Counted from the stretch's first letter, positions 52,263 through 61,305 are shown. The stretch is 64,000 bases of DNA from Chloroflexota bacterium (GCA_026707585.1 JAPOWQ010000035.1:1-64000); one strand, 5' to 3'. A program made the numbers and translations. The notes: generated from the sequence alone by a model not told the origin.

Positions 52263-53270
52263 CTAGCGCCAGTCGAACAGGCAGCCCACCAGCGACGGCT
52301 CGAAGTCGAACAGCAGGTCGTACACCGCCTCGTACTCACTGCCCTTCACCCTGTGCGTGATCAGCGGATCCAGCGTGATCCGTCCGGCCGCCGCCATCCG
52401 CATGGCCACCGCCACGTCGCGGCGCGCCGACCAGTGCACCGCCAGTGCGTTCAGAAACGGGTTGTCGCCAGCGTCCGGCTGGCGGATCGAGTCGTGCGCG
52501 CCAATGATCGTCAGCCCTTTCTTGTGAACGTCGCGATAGAAGTTCACGCTCTCGGTCGACCCGCGCGTGCTCCCCAGCAGCAGCACCCGTGCGCAGTGCC
52601 CGGCGATGATGAACGCGTCATTGATCGGCGCCGGAAACCCGGTGGACTCGATCACCACCGGTGGGCCGCCCGTGGGACCCTCGGCCAGCGCGGCGCGCTC
52701 CTCCTCGGAAGTCGGATCCATGCTCTCCAGCCACGGCACGGCTTCCGCCATAGCCCGCCGCAAGGGGTCGAGGTCCGCCACGAGCACGCGACCCGCCCCT
52801 GCCACATAGGCCCACTGCGCGGCCAGCTGCCCGATCAGGCCTCCGCCGATCACCAGCACGGTTTCGCCAAGTTCCACCCGCGCCTTGCGCACCGCCTGCA
52901 TCGTGATGCGCAGCAACATGTGAAACGCCGCGTCCTGGTCGGCCACGTCGGCGTCCACCATGAATACGTCGCGCATCGGGGCCAGGCCGGCCGTGGCGTG
53001 CCGACCGCGCGTCAACACGCGTGTGCCCGGCGCCAGGTCCACGCCCTCGCCCGCCGCCACGACCTCGCCCACCGCGCTGTAGCCAACGTTGCGCGGCCAC
53101 AGGTTCGCCGGGGTGTTCGGCAACGCCAGCAGCGAGGCCCGCTCGGTGCCGGGCGACATGGCCGTGAGGTGGTGGCGCACCAGGACTTCGCCCGGTCCCG
53201 GGTCGCCAAGCTCAATCGTCTCCATCTGAATCGTCTCGACCGAGTGACTGACCAGGACTTGCGCTTGCAT
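52263..53270 (-). CDS. Medium-chain dehydrogenase (zinc-type family, ligands lost)
   Basis: The 335-residue product shows the MDR layout: VLVRHHLTAMSPGTERASLL, GYSAVGEVVAAGEGVDLAPG and the Rossmann loop VLVIGGGLIGQLAAQWA. As in the 6363 gene, the catalytic Cys of zinc ADHs is replaced (AMSPGTE). It is likely a sugar or polyol dehydrogenase of the sulfatase/dehydratase locus. ATG 53270 is chosen by homology. It is divergent from the dehydratase gene by 99 bp. Confidence 0.87.
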   Translation of the reverse strand: MQAQVLVSHSVETIQMETIELGDPGPGEVLVRHHLTAMSPGTERASLLALPNTPANLWPRNVGYSAVGEVVAAGEGVDLAPGTRVLTRGRHATAGLAPMRDVFMVDADVADQDAAFHMLLRITMQAVRKARVELGETVLVIGGGLIGQLAAQWAYVAGAGRVLVADLDPLRRAMAEAVPWLESMDPTSEEERAALAEGPTGGPPVVIESTGFPAPINDAFIIAGHCARVLLLGSTRGSTESVNFYRDVHKKGLTIIGAHDSIRQPDAGDNPFLNALAVHWSARRDVAVAMRMAAAGRITLDPLITHRVKGSEYEAVYDLLFDFEPSLVGCLFDWR

Positions 53271-53369
53271 GCGACCGGCCGCCTTGAGCTGCCATCCGAG
53301 CATTGGCAGCCTGCCACAGTCGCCCGTTGCGCGTACGATGCAGGCTCCCGGCGCCTCCCTGGAGCATTC

Positions 53370-54512
53370 ATGCAAATCACCAAAGTCGAACCGCTGTTCC
53401 TGGACCAATACCTGCTTGTGCAGGTGCATACGGACAACGGGTTGGTCGGCCTGGGCGAGTCCGGTTCCTGGGGTTTCCTGGAAGCCTCCGCCGCTGCCAT
53501 CGAAAAAATGGGCCGCTACCTCATCGGCGAGGACCCGCTGCGGATCGAACACCACTGGCAGTACATGTACCGCTGGAGCCACTTCCGCGGCGCCGCCGTC
53601 ATGGGTGCCCTCAGCGCCATCGACATCGCGCTCTGGGACATCGCCGGCAAGTACTTCCAGGTCCCCGTCTACCAGCTCCTCGGCGGCCACGTGCGCGACC
53701 GCTGCCGCGTCTACTACCACGTCCTGGGCGACACCCGGGAAGCCCTCGTCCAGGGCGTCGCTGACGCCCGCAAGGAAGGCTATACCGCCGTCGGCCACCT
53801 CTCGCCCTTCCTGGACGAAGAACGCGACGTCATCTACTTCAAGACGCACGTCGACAAGATCGAGGACGCCACCGAAGCCGTGCGGCTCTACCGCGAAGCC
53901 GCCGGCAACGAGGTGGACCTCTGCGTCGAAATCCACCGCCGCATGACCCCCACCGAGGCCGTCCAGCTGGGCCGCGCCATCGAAAAGTACACCCCCTACT
54001 TCTTCGAGGACCCGGTCACGCCCGACAACCTGGACGAGATGGCCTACGTGGCCTCCAAGATCAACATCCCCATTGCCACCGGCGAACGTTTCAGCTCCAT
54101 CTGGGAGTTCGACATGTGCCTGCGTCGCGACGCCGTGCAGTACGTGCGGCCGGACGTGTGCATGGTCGGCGGCATCACGGGAAGCAAAAAGGTCGCCGCC
54201 CTGGCCGAGGCGCGTCACGTGGGCGTCGTCCCGCACAACCCGCTCAGCCCCGTCAGCACCGCCGCCTGCCTGCAGGTGGCCGCTGCGGTCCCCAACTTCG
54301 CGCTCCAGGAGTTGCCGCTCGGCGAGACCGTCCCGCCCAAGAACGCCATGGTCGAGGGCATCCACCCCCACGACGGCGAGGGCTACATCCGCCTCACCGA
54401 CCGCCCCGGCATCGGCGTCACCCTCAAACCCGACGCCACCCAGAACGCCCCCTACAAACCCCGCGAAATCCACACCCGCCTCGGCGCCGACGGGGCGGTG
54501 GTGGATCAGTAG
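53370..54512 (+). CDS. Enolase-superfamily dehydratase (mandelate racemase / galactonate dehydratase-like)
   Basis: The 380-residue product carries the enolase-superfamily metal ligands Glu187, Glu213 and Glu239 with His189 and His289, in VEIHRRMTPTEAVQL, FFEDPVTPDN, GERFSSIWEF and VVPHNPLSPVS. The spacing matches D-galactonate dehydratase (D183, H185, E209, E235, H285) with Glu for the first Asp. The reaction would be sugar acid to 2-keto-3-deoxy acid and water. This is the clearest metabolic marker of the locus. Confidence 0.9.
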   Translation: MQITKVEPLFLDQYLLVQVHTDNGLVGLGESGSWGFLEASAAAIEKMGRYLIGEDPLRIEHHWQYMYRWSHFRGAAVMGALSAIDIALWDIAGKYFQVPVYQLLGGHVRDRCRVYYHVLGDTREALVQGVADARKEGYTAVGHLSPFLDEERDVIYFKTHVDKIEDATEAVRLYREAAGNEVDLCVEIHRRMTPTEAVQLGRAIEKYTPYFFEDPVTPDNLDEMAYVASKINIPIATGERFSSIWEFDMCLRRDAVQYVRPDVCMVGGITGSKKVAALAEARHVGVVPHNPLSPVSTAACLQVAAAVPNFALQELPLGETVPPKNAMVEGIHPHDGEGYIRLTDRPGIGVTLKPDATQNAPYKPREIHTRLGADGAVVDQ

Positions 54513-54584
54513 AAGGACTCCGCGCTATTTGACCCTCGTTGCTGCTGAATCGTCGGTGGCATAGCGATCAGAGAGGAATGGGCT

Positions 54585-54839
54585 GTGCGGAAGCGTGGCA
54601 AGTGGCTTATCGAAGGGTGCAAGCATCACCTATTGGATGTAATGGACTCACTAGAGGAGTGCCAGCCTGGAGCGTCAGGAGGACGAAACTCGGATATTGA
54701 GAGAGAGGCCGGGTTTGAGATTGAGTTGCGTAATCAGAACAGGTGGCTCACATGGACTCTGCTTCACGGACTTGCTGATGACGGGAAGGTCGAAGTGATT
54801 CAGGGTCGAAGCGGCCGGAGGTATCGACTCATCCGCTAG
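54585..54839 (+). CDS. Small hypothetical protein, possible winged helix
   Basis: The 84-residue product ends WTLLHGLADDGKVEVIQGRS, a helix followed by a beta-hairpin as in winged-helix DNA-binding domains (Mrr-N-like). It is less GC-rich than its neighbours and stands alone. The GTG start has no clear ribosome site. Function is unknown; it could be an acquired regulator. Confidence 0.55.
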   Translation: MRKRGKWLIEGCKHHLLDVMDSLEECQPGASGGRNSDIEREAGFEIELRNQNRWLTWTLLHGLADDGKVEVIQGRSGRRYRLIR

Positions 54840-54964
54840 GCATGCTGTCAAAGTGACTAAGACGCCCGTTGAGGGCCCCGAGTGTGGGGCGAGCGAGGCT
54901 GGCAGGTGCCGATTCCAGGATTCCGCGTTGGTGCAGCCGGGTGGGTCGGAGCCCGAGTTGCCGG

Positions 54965-55052
54965 TTAGCCCGTCTGCTCCTTTGACCCCGCCACCCGCTC
55001 CAAGGCCTCGGTCCAGATCTCAGCCGGGATGGCTTAGGTGGCCTCGCGCGCG
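54965..55052 (-). pseudogene. Remnant: C-terminus of an aldo/keto reductase
   Basis: The minus strand encodes REAT, a stop, then AIPAEIWTEALERVAGSKEQ and TG with a stop. The intact reductase ending at 55484 has REATSAFPADIWAEAQERVA ELEEQAG. A TCA to TAA change puts a stop inside the remnant. It lies in the 318-bp gap between the small ORF and the coiled-coil ORF, where I see no other gene. Confidence 0.7.
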
Positions 55053-55157
55053 AATTGAATCTGGCTGTTGCGAGGAGGTTGTCGGACTGTTGGCCGGTGG
55101 TACGTTTAGTCTCAGATTTCGGGGTGTCCGGGCGGGCCCTGTCGAGGAGCCAGGACC

Positions 55158-55439
55158 ATGTCCGCGACGATTGAAACTCGCCTCACGCGACTTGAGCAGC
55201 GCGCTAATTCGGACGACGACACGATGAACAGCGTCCTGCAAATCTTGCAACGCATGGATCAGCGCCTTGAGATGCTCGAATCGAGGGTCGCAACGCTCGA
55301 ATCAATCGTTGCCACACTCGCATCAAACGTCGCAACGCTCCAATCAGACGTCGCAACGCTCACGGCAGACATGGCCACCGTCAAAGCCACAACCGCCGAT
55401 ACCAACGAGCGTGTACGGGTGCGCGGGTTCAACCAGTAG
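55158..55439 (+). CDS. Short coiled-coil protein
   Basis: The 93-residue product is a heptad coiled coil: IETRLTRLEQRA, then QRLEMLESRVATLESIVATL, then repeats of VATLQSDVATLTAD. There is no membrane segment. It sits between a remnant and the intact copy of an aldo/keto reductase gene. It may be a real structural protein like the small bacterial coiled-coil families, but coding is moderate. Confidence 0.55.
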   Translation: MSATIETRLTRLEQRANSDDDTMNSVLQILQRMDQRLEMLESRVATLESIVATLASNVATLQSDVATLTADMATVKATTADTNERVRVRGFNQ

Positions 55440-55483
55440 CCGCTATTCCGCCTCGCGGCGTTTCAGCGCCTCTATCCGGCTAC

Positions 55484-56416
55484 CTAACCCGCCTGCTCCT
55501 CCAACTCCGCCACCCGCTCTTGGGCTTCGGCCCAGATGTCGGCGGGAAAGGCTGAGGTGGCTTCCCGGACGTTGGTCTCCATCTCGTAGGCCGAGGCCGC
55601 GCCGGTCAGGACCACGTCGATGTCCTCGTTGGCCAGCACGAACCGCATGTTCAGGTGGCGCAGGTCCACCTGGCGATCGCGGCACCACGCCCACCATTCG
55701 CGGGCGCGCTGTATGTCCTCGGGTGGATACAGGTCGGTGAGGTTGGGCCGAACTTTCAAGGCGATCATTGGGTCGCCGTGCGCCAGCAGCCCCTGCAGCT
55801 GCGGCGAGCCCAGGATCACTCCCACGCCGTTGGCCTTGGCGTGACGGATCAGCGGCGCGGCCGTCTGGCGCACCAGGCTGTAGTCGGCATACGTCAGAAT
55901 CGCGTCCACCCGGCCGGCGTCGATGGCCTGCCGGTGGAAGTCCAGATCCCGCACGCCCAGTCCGATCGCTTCCAGCCGGCCTTCGTCTCGCAGCGCCTCC
56001 AGCGTGTCGAAGCCGTCGCCGGCGGTGAACACCGGCTCCATCGTCACCGGGTCGTGGATCAGCACCAGGTCCAGCTTCTCGCGGCCCAGCAGCCGCGAAC
56101 TGTCGTCCAGCGACCAGCGCAGGTCCTCGGCGGTGTAGCTGTGCGGCCGGCTGGCATGCGTGCCGACCTTGGTGGAGATCAGCAGTTCCGGCAGGTCCAT
56201 GCCCTCCATGGCCCGTCCCAGGTTCTCCTGGCTGTTGCCGTAGAGCGGCGAGGTGTCCAGGTAGCGCACCCCCAGGTCGTACATACGCTGCAGCGTGGCG
56301 CGCACCTCGGGAATGGTGATCGCGTGCACCATCCCACCCATGTGCGCCGCCCCCAGGGCCAGGCGGGTTGGGCGCAGGTTCGTCTGGCCCAACCGGCGTC
56401 GTTCCAGTGCGCTCAT
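55484..56416 (-). CDS. Aldo/keto reductase family oxidoreductase
   Basis: The 310-residue product has the catalytic tetrad Asp54, Tyr59, Lys83 and His121 in RYLDTSPLYGNSQE, LLISTKVGTH and LVLIHDPVTME. It resembles the L-galactose/L-fucose/D-threo-aldose dehydrogenase branch. It uses NAD(P) to oxidise an aldose. It lies 4 bp downstream of the Gfo/Idh/MocA gene, so the two are one operon. Confidence 0.9.
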   Translation of the reverse strand: MSALERRRLGQTNLRPTRLALGAAHMGGMVHAITIPEVRATLQRMYDLGVRYLDTSPLYGNSQENLGRAMEGMDLPELLISTKVGTHASRPHSYTAEDLRWSLDDSSRLLGREKLDLVLIHDPVTMEPVFTAGDGFDTLEALRDEGRLEAIGLGVRDLDFHRQAIDAGRVDAILTYADYSLVRQTAAPLIRHAKANGVGVILGSPQLQGLLAHGDPMIALKVRPNLTDLYPPEDIQRAREWWAWCRDRQVDLRHLNMRFVLANEDIDVVLTGAASAYEMETNVREATSAFPADIWAEAQERVAELEEQAG

Positions 56417-56420
56417 CGGA

Positions 56421-57470
56421 CTACACCCATCCGTGCTGAATCTGCACAGGCTCGCCCGCGGCCTGGTGCGACCACTCCTCGCCCGACTCCAGCACGACTT
56501 CGCTGCGCGTGAGCTCCGAGGTCTCCGCGGCCAGCAGGATTTCCATGATGTGCCGCCCGTACTCCCCGGGCACCGGGCTCTCGATGTCCTGCTCGATCGC
56601 CTCGGCGAACCGTCCCCACTCCAGCCGCATGTTCTGCGGCCAGTAGTCGTACTCCACTTCGGCCCAGCTGTTGTTCTTGCCGATCCAGAGGCCGCGCCCG
56701 GAGGCGCTGTGCGCGAACTTCAGGCTGCCGTTGGCGCAAATCACGTGCGTGTCGTGAATCGGACCGCCGTCCGCAAAGCCCACCGACACCGCCACCCCGG
56801 CCAGGCCGTTCTTGTAGCGGATGAAGGCCGTGGCCGAGTCGTCGCCCGCCTGGTAGTGCGCCCGCGTTCCGATCGAGGCCGACACCGACGCCGCCTGCGA
56901 GCCCATGAACCACGTCACTCGGTCCACCACGTGCACCCCGTTGCTCAGCCACATGCCCCCGCCGTGGTAGCGGCTGCGGTACTGCGGCCGCCGGCTGGCG
57001 TGGTTCCAGTTCTTTGACATGTAGCTCACGATGGTGATTAGGGGCCCCAACTCGCCCGAGTCCAGGATCTCCTTGGCCTTGATATTCACCGGCAGGAAGT
57101 GGTTGGTCAGGCCCACCATCAGCTTCACGCCGTTGGCGTGGGCGGACGCGATCATCTCGTCGCACTGCTCCAGCGTCAGCGCCATCGGCTTCTCTGCCAG
57201 CACGTGCTTGCCGGCGTTCAGCGCGTCCACGCTCAGCCGGTGGTGCAGGTGGTGACCCAGCACCACCCCAACGGCGTCGATGTCGGGATCCTCAAGGAGT
57301 TCGGTGTGCGACGCGTAACCCTTCGGGACGTCGTAGGCGTCCATGTACTCGGCGCGCGTGGCCTCGATCAGATCGGCGCAGGCCACGATCTCCACGTCGT
57401 CCAACTCCGCGATGCCCTGGGCATGCGAACGGGCGATACCGCCCAAACCAATCATTCCAACTCGCAACAT
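56421..57470 (-). CDS. Gfo/Idh/MocA family oxidoreductase
   Basis: The 349-residue product begins LRVGMIGLGGIARSHAQGIA and has the EKP motif HVLAEKPMALTLEQCDEMIA. It is distinct from the tandem EKS pair. With the aldo/keto reductase it makes a two-gene oxidising unit, likely for a neutral sugar. The start ATG 57470 is at the glycine-rich strand. Confidence 0.9.
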   Translation of the reverse strand: MLRVGMIGLGGIARSHAQGIAELDDVEIVACADLIEATRAEYMDAYDVPKGYASHTELLEDPDIDAVGVVLGHHLHHRLSVDALNAGKHVLAEKPMALTLEQCDEMIASAHANGVKLMVGLTNHFLPVNIKAKEILDSGELGPLITIVSYMSKNWNHASRRPQYRSRYHGGGMWLSNGVHVVDRVTWFMGSQAASVSASIGTRAHYQAGDDSATAFIRYKNGLAGVAVSVGFADGGPIHDTHVICANGSLKFAHSASGRGLWIGKNNSWAEVEYDYWPQNMRLEWGRFAEAIEQDIESPVPGEYGRHIMEILLAAETSELTRSEVVLESGEEWSHQAAGEPVQIQHGWV

Positions 57471-57739
57471 CCTGACGGGTCCCCGGGCGAGTAGCCATGC
57501 GGACCGTGCCAGCCCCCGGTGCGGGCGTCAATTCCAGGCGCTGGCGATCCCGGCGGCCGCCAGCGTGAGGCTGGGAACGACGGGCCGTCCGCGGCCAAAG
57601 CTATGATGGGTCTGCGCGTCAAGCGGCCCAGCCGTACCAAGGGTGGGACGCGCTTGGTACCGATGCGGTATCGACCCGGAACCAGGGTCAAGCCGCCGAG
57701 ATGCCGGGGAGTCCTCCGGCATGCCAGGGAGTCAGTGAC

Positions 57740-58231
57740 GTGGCGGTTGACGCGCACCCGATTACGCAGGATGAGTTGCGGTTCGAATTGGGCCGCAATC
57801 AGGACCAGTTCCGTGCTGAAGAGAGCCGGACGCGGGAAGAGTTCCGGGCTGAGCTCGGCCGGACTCGAGAGGATTTTCAGGCCGCGCTGACGCAAACGCG
57901 AGAAGAGTTTCAGGCCGGGCAGGCCCAGACAAGGGAAGAGATTCGAGTTGCCAGGGAAGAACTTCGCGCTGAGTTGAGTCAGACACGGAAAGAGTTTCGA
58001 GCTGAGTTGAGCCAGACGCGAGACGAGCTCCGAGCTGAGATGAGCCAGACGCGGAATGACTTCCGGGTCGAAATGAACCTGCTACGCACGGAGATCGTGA
58101 CCCACTACGCCACCAAGGCCGACCTGCACTCGCTTGAGTCGCGCCTGGTCAGATGGATGATCGGCTTGATGATCGGCTCGGTGGGCACTGCGGTCGCCAT
58201 CGCCGTAGCCGCGGATCGCCTGTGGTCCTGA
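57740..58231 (+). CDS. Coiled-coil protein with 11-residue repeats and a C-terminal membrane anchor
   Basis: From residue about 20 the sequence is a run of hendecad repeats of the type RAELSQTRKEF, seen seven or more times (SQTRDELRAEM, SQTRNDFRVEM). It ends in a membrane helix WMIGLMIGSVGTAVAIAVAA. The layout resembles DUF1640/CCDC90-like and other tail-anchored coiled coils. GTG 57740 is preferred; ATG 57701 opens a 7-bp hairpin (57701-57722). The repeat makes 33-bp periodic DNA that can expand or shrink. Confidence 0.65.
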   Translation: MAVDAHPITQDELRFELGRNQDQFRAEESRTREEFRAELGRTREDFQAALTQTREEFQAGQAQTREEIRVAREELRAELSQTRKEFRAELSQTRDELRAEMSQTRNDFRVEMNLLRTEIVTHYATKADLHSLESRLVRWMIGLMIGSVGTAVAIAVAADRLWS

Positions 58232-58381
58232 AGTCTGGCTGAGTTCGGCGGCGGAGCCCGTCGGTCTGTCCGACCACAACGAAGGCTCCCTTGCTCAGGT
58301 TGACCCACGCCGGCTTCCGCCTCCAGGCCGCGTCCCTTGTGATTCGGGGTACTATTGGCGGCTGGCCGGTGGACTCATTCC

Positions 58382-58606
58382 GTGATTTCCAGGCGTCACC
58401 TCATTCGTCTTGCGCCTGCGGTGCTGGTTGCCTTGGGTGCCGGGATGGGTGCCGCGTGCGCCGGCTCGGATGCCGATGCCCCGGGCCAGTTCAGCTTTCC
58501 CAGGGTTCGCGACGGACATCAGTACTACATCTCCGAAGAGGAGCGAGCGAAACTGCAGGAGCAGGCCGCCGCTGGTTACACTCCCACCCCCACCTCCGGT
58601 AGCTGA
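58382..58606 (+). CDS. Mini-lipoprotein, paralogue 1
   Basis: The 74-residue product has a signal with Arg-Arg (ISRRHLIRLAPAVLVALG), a lipobox-like AAC, then SDADAPGQFSFPRVRDGHQY and YISEEERAKLQEQAAAG. GTG 58382 is the start that keeps the signal terminal. Its mature part resembles the next gene (APG, FP, EER-KL, QA). Family unknown. Confidence 0.6.
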   Translation: MISRRHLIRLAPAVLVALGAGMGAACAGSDADAPGQFSFPRVRDGHQYYISEEERAKLQEQAAAGYTPTPTSGS

Positions 58607-58624
58607 CGAGCCGAAAGCAGACCA

Positions 58625-58867
58625 GTGAAGTCACGTCGGTACATCCTGAGATTCGCGCCTGTTGCCCTGCTCGGGCTGACGGCGCTCGGCGCCTGCGGCA
58701 GCGAGGTCGACGCGCCGGGCGGCTACGCCTTCCCCAAGCAGCGCCCCAGCAGCGACGACTACATGAGCGACGAAGAGCGCGAAAAGCTGCGCCAACAAGC
58801 TCTCGCCGACAAGGCCGAACGCGAGCGCCAACAAGCCCAGCAAGCAACCCCCGCCAGCGGCGGCTAG
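58625..58867 (+). CDS. Mini-lipoprotein, paralogue 2
   Basis: The 80-residue product has KSRRYILRFAPVALLGLTAL, lipobox GAC, then SEVDAPGGYAFPKQRPSSDD and YMSDEEREKLRQQALADK. It ends in a Gln/Ala-rich helix. It follows paralogue 1 by 18 bp and shares its signal style and the APG-x-x-FP...EER-KL pattern. GTG 58625 is the start. Probably an outer-surface helper of unknown role. Confidence 0.65.
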   Translation: MKSRRYILRFAPVALLGLTALGACGSEVDAPGGYAFPKQRPSSDDYMSDEEREKLRQQALADKAERERQQAQQATPASGG

Positions 58868-58924
58868 GCTCTAAGGCTCGCGCAGGGCGCTTGTAACGGC
58901 GTCGTCTCCGTTCCGAGGTTCGCA

Positions 58925-59695
58925 ATGGGAGTCCTGGATCGATTTAGCCTGGCCGGCAGAATCGCCTTGGTGACCGGCGGCGGTACCGGAATCGGCAAGG
59001 CGGTGGCGGTTGGGTTTGCGGAAGCTGGCGCCGACGTGGTCGTTTGCGGCCGGACGCAAGCGACCCTGGACGACGCGGCCGCCGCCATCGAGGACACGGG
59101 CCAGCGCGCCCTGGCGTTGACGGCCGACGTCACGAAGGCGGACGAGGTCAACGCGTTGATCGACCGGATCGTTGACGCCTGGGGCCGGCTGGACATCGCC
59201 TGCAACAACGCCGGGGTCAACAACTGGGTGGACGCGGCGGAGATGTCGGAAGAGGACTGGGACTGGATCTACGACACCAACGTCAAGGGCGCGTTTCTCT
59301 GCTCGCAGGCCGAGGCCCGCGTGATGATTGCCGCCGGCCACGGCTCGATCATCAACCTGGCGTCGATCTCCGCCATCATCACCAACCGGCCGCAGCCGCA
59401 GTCGCACTACAACTCGTCCAAGGCTGCCCTGGTGCAGTTGAGCAAGTCGTTGGCCGCCGAGTGGGCGCCGCACGGCGTGCGGGTGAACTCGCTGAGTCCC
59501 GGCTACACCCGCACCGAAATGGCCGACGCCCCCCGCACCCGCGAGGCCCAGCCGATCTGGAATCGCGACACCCCGCTGGGCCGCATGGCCGAGGTCGAGG
59601 AACTCCAGGGCGCCGCCGTCTTCCTGGCCTCCGACGCCTCCTCCTACGTCACCGGCCACGACCTCATCGTGGACGGCGGCTTCACCGTCTGGTAG
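58925..59695 (+). CDS. Short-chain dehydrogenase/reductase
   Basis: The 256-residue product is a classical SDR: TGGGTGIG nucleotide loop (17-24), NNAGVN, catalytic Asn119, Ser147, Tyr162 and Lys166 in SHYNSSKAALVQ, and the terminal VTGHDLIVDGGFTVW. It resembles gluconate 5-dehydrogenase/3-oxoacyl reductase-like enzymes; the substrate is open. Confidence 0.93.
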   Translation: MGVLDRFSLAGRIALVTGGGTGIGKAVAVGFAEAGADVVVCGRTQATLDDAAAAIEDTGQRALALTADVTKADEVNALIDRIVDAWGRLDIACNNAGVNNWVDAAEMSEEDWDWIYDTNVKGAFLCSQAEARVMIAAGHGSIINLASISAIITNRPQPQSHYNSSKAALVQLSKSLAAEWAPHGVRVNSLSPGYTRTEMADAPRTREAQPIWNRDTPLGRMAEVEELQGAAVFLASDASSYVTGHDLIVDGGFTVW

Positions 59696-59711
59696 TTCCG
59701 AGCTTTCGGCG

Positions 59712-60875
59712 TCAGGCGCGGCGCAGCGCCTGTCCCTGCCGGTACGTCGCAACCCGCCAGAGCCACTCGGCCGGACCGAAACGGAACCGCTGCATCCACG
59801 CCTGCGACCACCACAGCTGCAGCGTCCACACGGCCAGGACAAACAGCAGAATGCCCGCGCGGTTTACGGGCGCGGCGTCCAGGATTACCGTCAGGACCAG
59901 CACGCCCAGCACCGTCTGCGTCAGGTAGTTGGTGAGGGCCATCCGTCCGACGGCTCGGAAGCGCTGCTTCAGGGCGCTGTCCAGGCCTCGATTCCAGAGC
60001 ACGATCAGGCTCATATATCCCAGCGAAGCCGGAATCGTGCCGAGGGTATTGGGGACCTGCCCGATGAACGCCACGTTCCTGGAATAGTCGCCCAGCGCCG
60101 TGACCAGGACGCCGATCGCGGCGAGCGGCAGACCGACGCCGATCCCCACGCTGGCCGTCAGACGGTACGTCCTTGCTGACCAGTCACCCTGCATGAAGCC
60201 CAGGCGGTACAGCCCGGCGCCCATCAGGATCATGCCCAGTCCGCGCAGGAAATAGCCCAGGAGTGAGAGTCCCAGCACGGCGCCGTTGAGTCCGGCGAAG
60301 TCGACCTCGTCACCCCGCGAGGCCGTCCAAACGCCGCTGAGCGCGACGTCGGTTGCGCCGGTCACGGCTTGCATCACGAGCAGCACGGGAACGGAAAGCA
60401 GGAAGACGCCCGTGCCGACCGCGATAAGCCACGGGCCCGGGAGTTTCCGCAAGGCGATGAGGAACAGGGCCGAGACGGCATAGACGATCAGGACGTCGCC
60501 TTCCCACAGCAGGCTGTGCAGGATGCCGATGCCCAGCAGCAAGGCATTCCGCCAGAGGTTCAGCAGGACGGGACGGCCGCCCCTGGCCTCGGCCCGCTCG
60601 ATGAACAGCAGGATTCCGGCGCCAAAGAGCAGCGAAAACAGTCCCATGAACTTCTGGTCGACGAAGATCTCGCCGGCGATGCCGACCACCCAGTCCAACC
60701 AGGACTCCGAACCGCCCGCGCTCAGGTTGAGGTAGGGAACGCGACCGATCTTGAAGTGCACGACGTTCATCAGCAGGATCCCCAGCACGGCCACACCGCG
60801 AACCAGATCCAGGCTGGTAATGCGCGCCGATTCGGCTACCGGCTCGGCTTTGGTTTGCTGAGGTGTTGCCGACAT
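59712..60875 (-). CDS. DUF418 (YeiB-like) membrane protein
   Basis: The 387-residue product has the DUF418 layout: N-terminal RITSLDLVRGVAVLGILLMN, about ten membrane helices, and the C-terminal DUF418 domain (VGRMALTNYLTQTVLGVLVL, then WLWRVATYRQG). The family is related to acyltransferase-3-like membrane proteins; no activity is established. It is convergent with the SDR gene. Confidence 0.9.
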   Translation of the reverse strand: MSATPQQTKAEPVAESARITSLDLVRGVAVLGILLMNVVHFKIGRVPYLNLSAGGSESWLDWVVGIAGEIFVDQKFMGLFSLLFGAGILLFIERAEARGGRPVLLNLWRNALLLGIGILHSLLWEGDVLIVYAVSALFLIALRKLPGPWLIAVGTGVFLLSVPVLLVMQAVTGATDVALSGVWTASRGDEVDFAGLNGAVLGLSLLGYFLRGLGMILMGAGLYRLGFMQGDWSARTYRLTASVGIGVGLPLAAIGVLVTALGDYSRNVAFIGQVPNTLGTIPASLGYMSLIVLWNRGLDSALKQRFRAVGRMALTNYLTQTVLGVLVLTVILDAAPVNRAGILLFVLAVWTLQLWWSQAWMQRFRFGPAEWLWRVATYRQGQALRRA

Positions 60876-61305
60876 TGGTCAGGCTTTGCGGGTGAACATG
60901 TTCGCCTCAACGGGCATTGTCAGTCCTTTGGTTATTTCGAGAGCTCCTCCACCGTGGGCCTGGATGGGGGCTGCGCGGTCCGGTCACACGGTGGGGGATA
61001 AAGGGGGAACGGTCGTGCAGCAGGCATCCTCGTCCCCGGATTGCAGCCTGTCCCCCGGGAGAGCCCCTGGCAAATCCCCGGCGGACGACGCTCGGCGCTC
61101 CGCTACCCGCTCGCCGGCCGCGAGACCCTTTGCAGCACTGTGCGCGCCACACTCTTCGAAGGTCTCTCGTGTCAAGAGGTCGCTTATTCCGTCCGCGAAC
61201 TACCCAAGACCACCGTAGTCTCAAGCGTCCCTGGACCGTTGGCCGCGGACGGCCGGCGGAGCAGGTCCACTCAACCGGTCCCATGCCCGGCCCCGGCGGA
61301 TCGCG
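60876..61305. other. 430-bp intergenic region with no recognised feature
   Basis: This gap lies between the start of the DUF418 gene and the stop of the membrane protein gene, both minus strand. It should hold the DUF418 promoter, but no clear -35/-10 pair, RNA gene, repeat or gene remnant was recognised. Open frames on both strands look like chance. Confidence 0.5.

Noticed and set aside
52353-53369. Long upstream extension of the enolase-superfamily frame
   Set aside because: It is antisense to the MDR dehydrogenase gene; the family sequence starts at MQITKVEP (53370).
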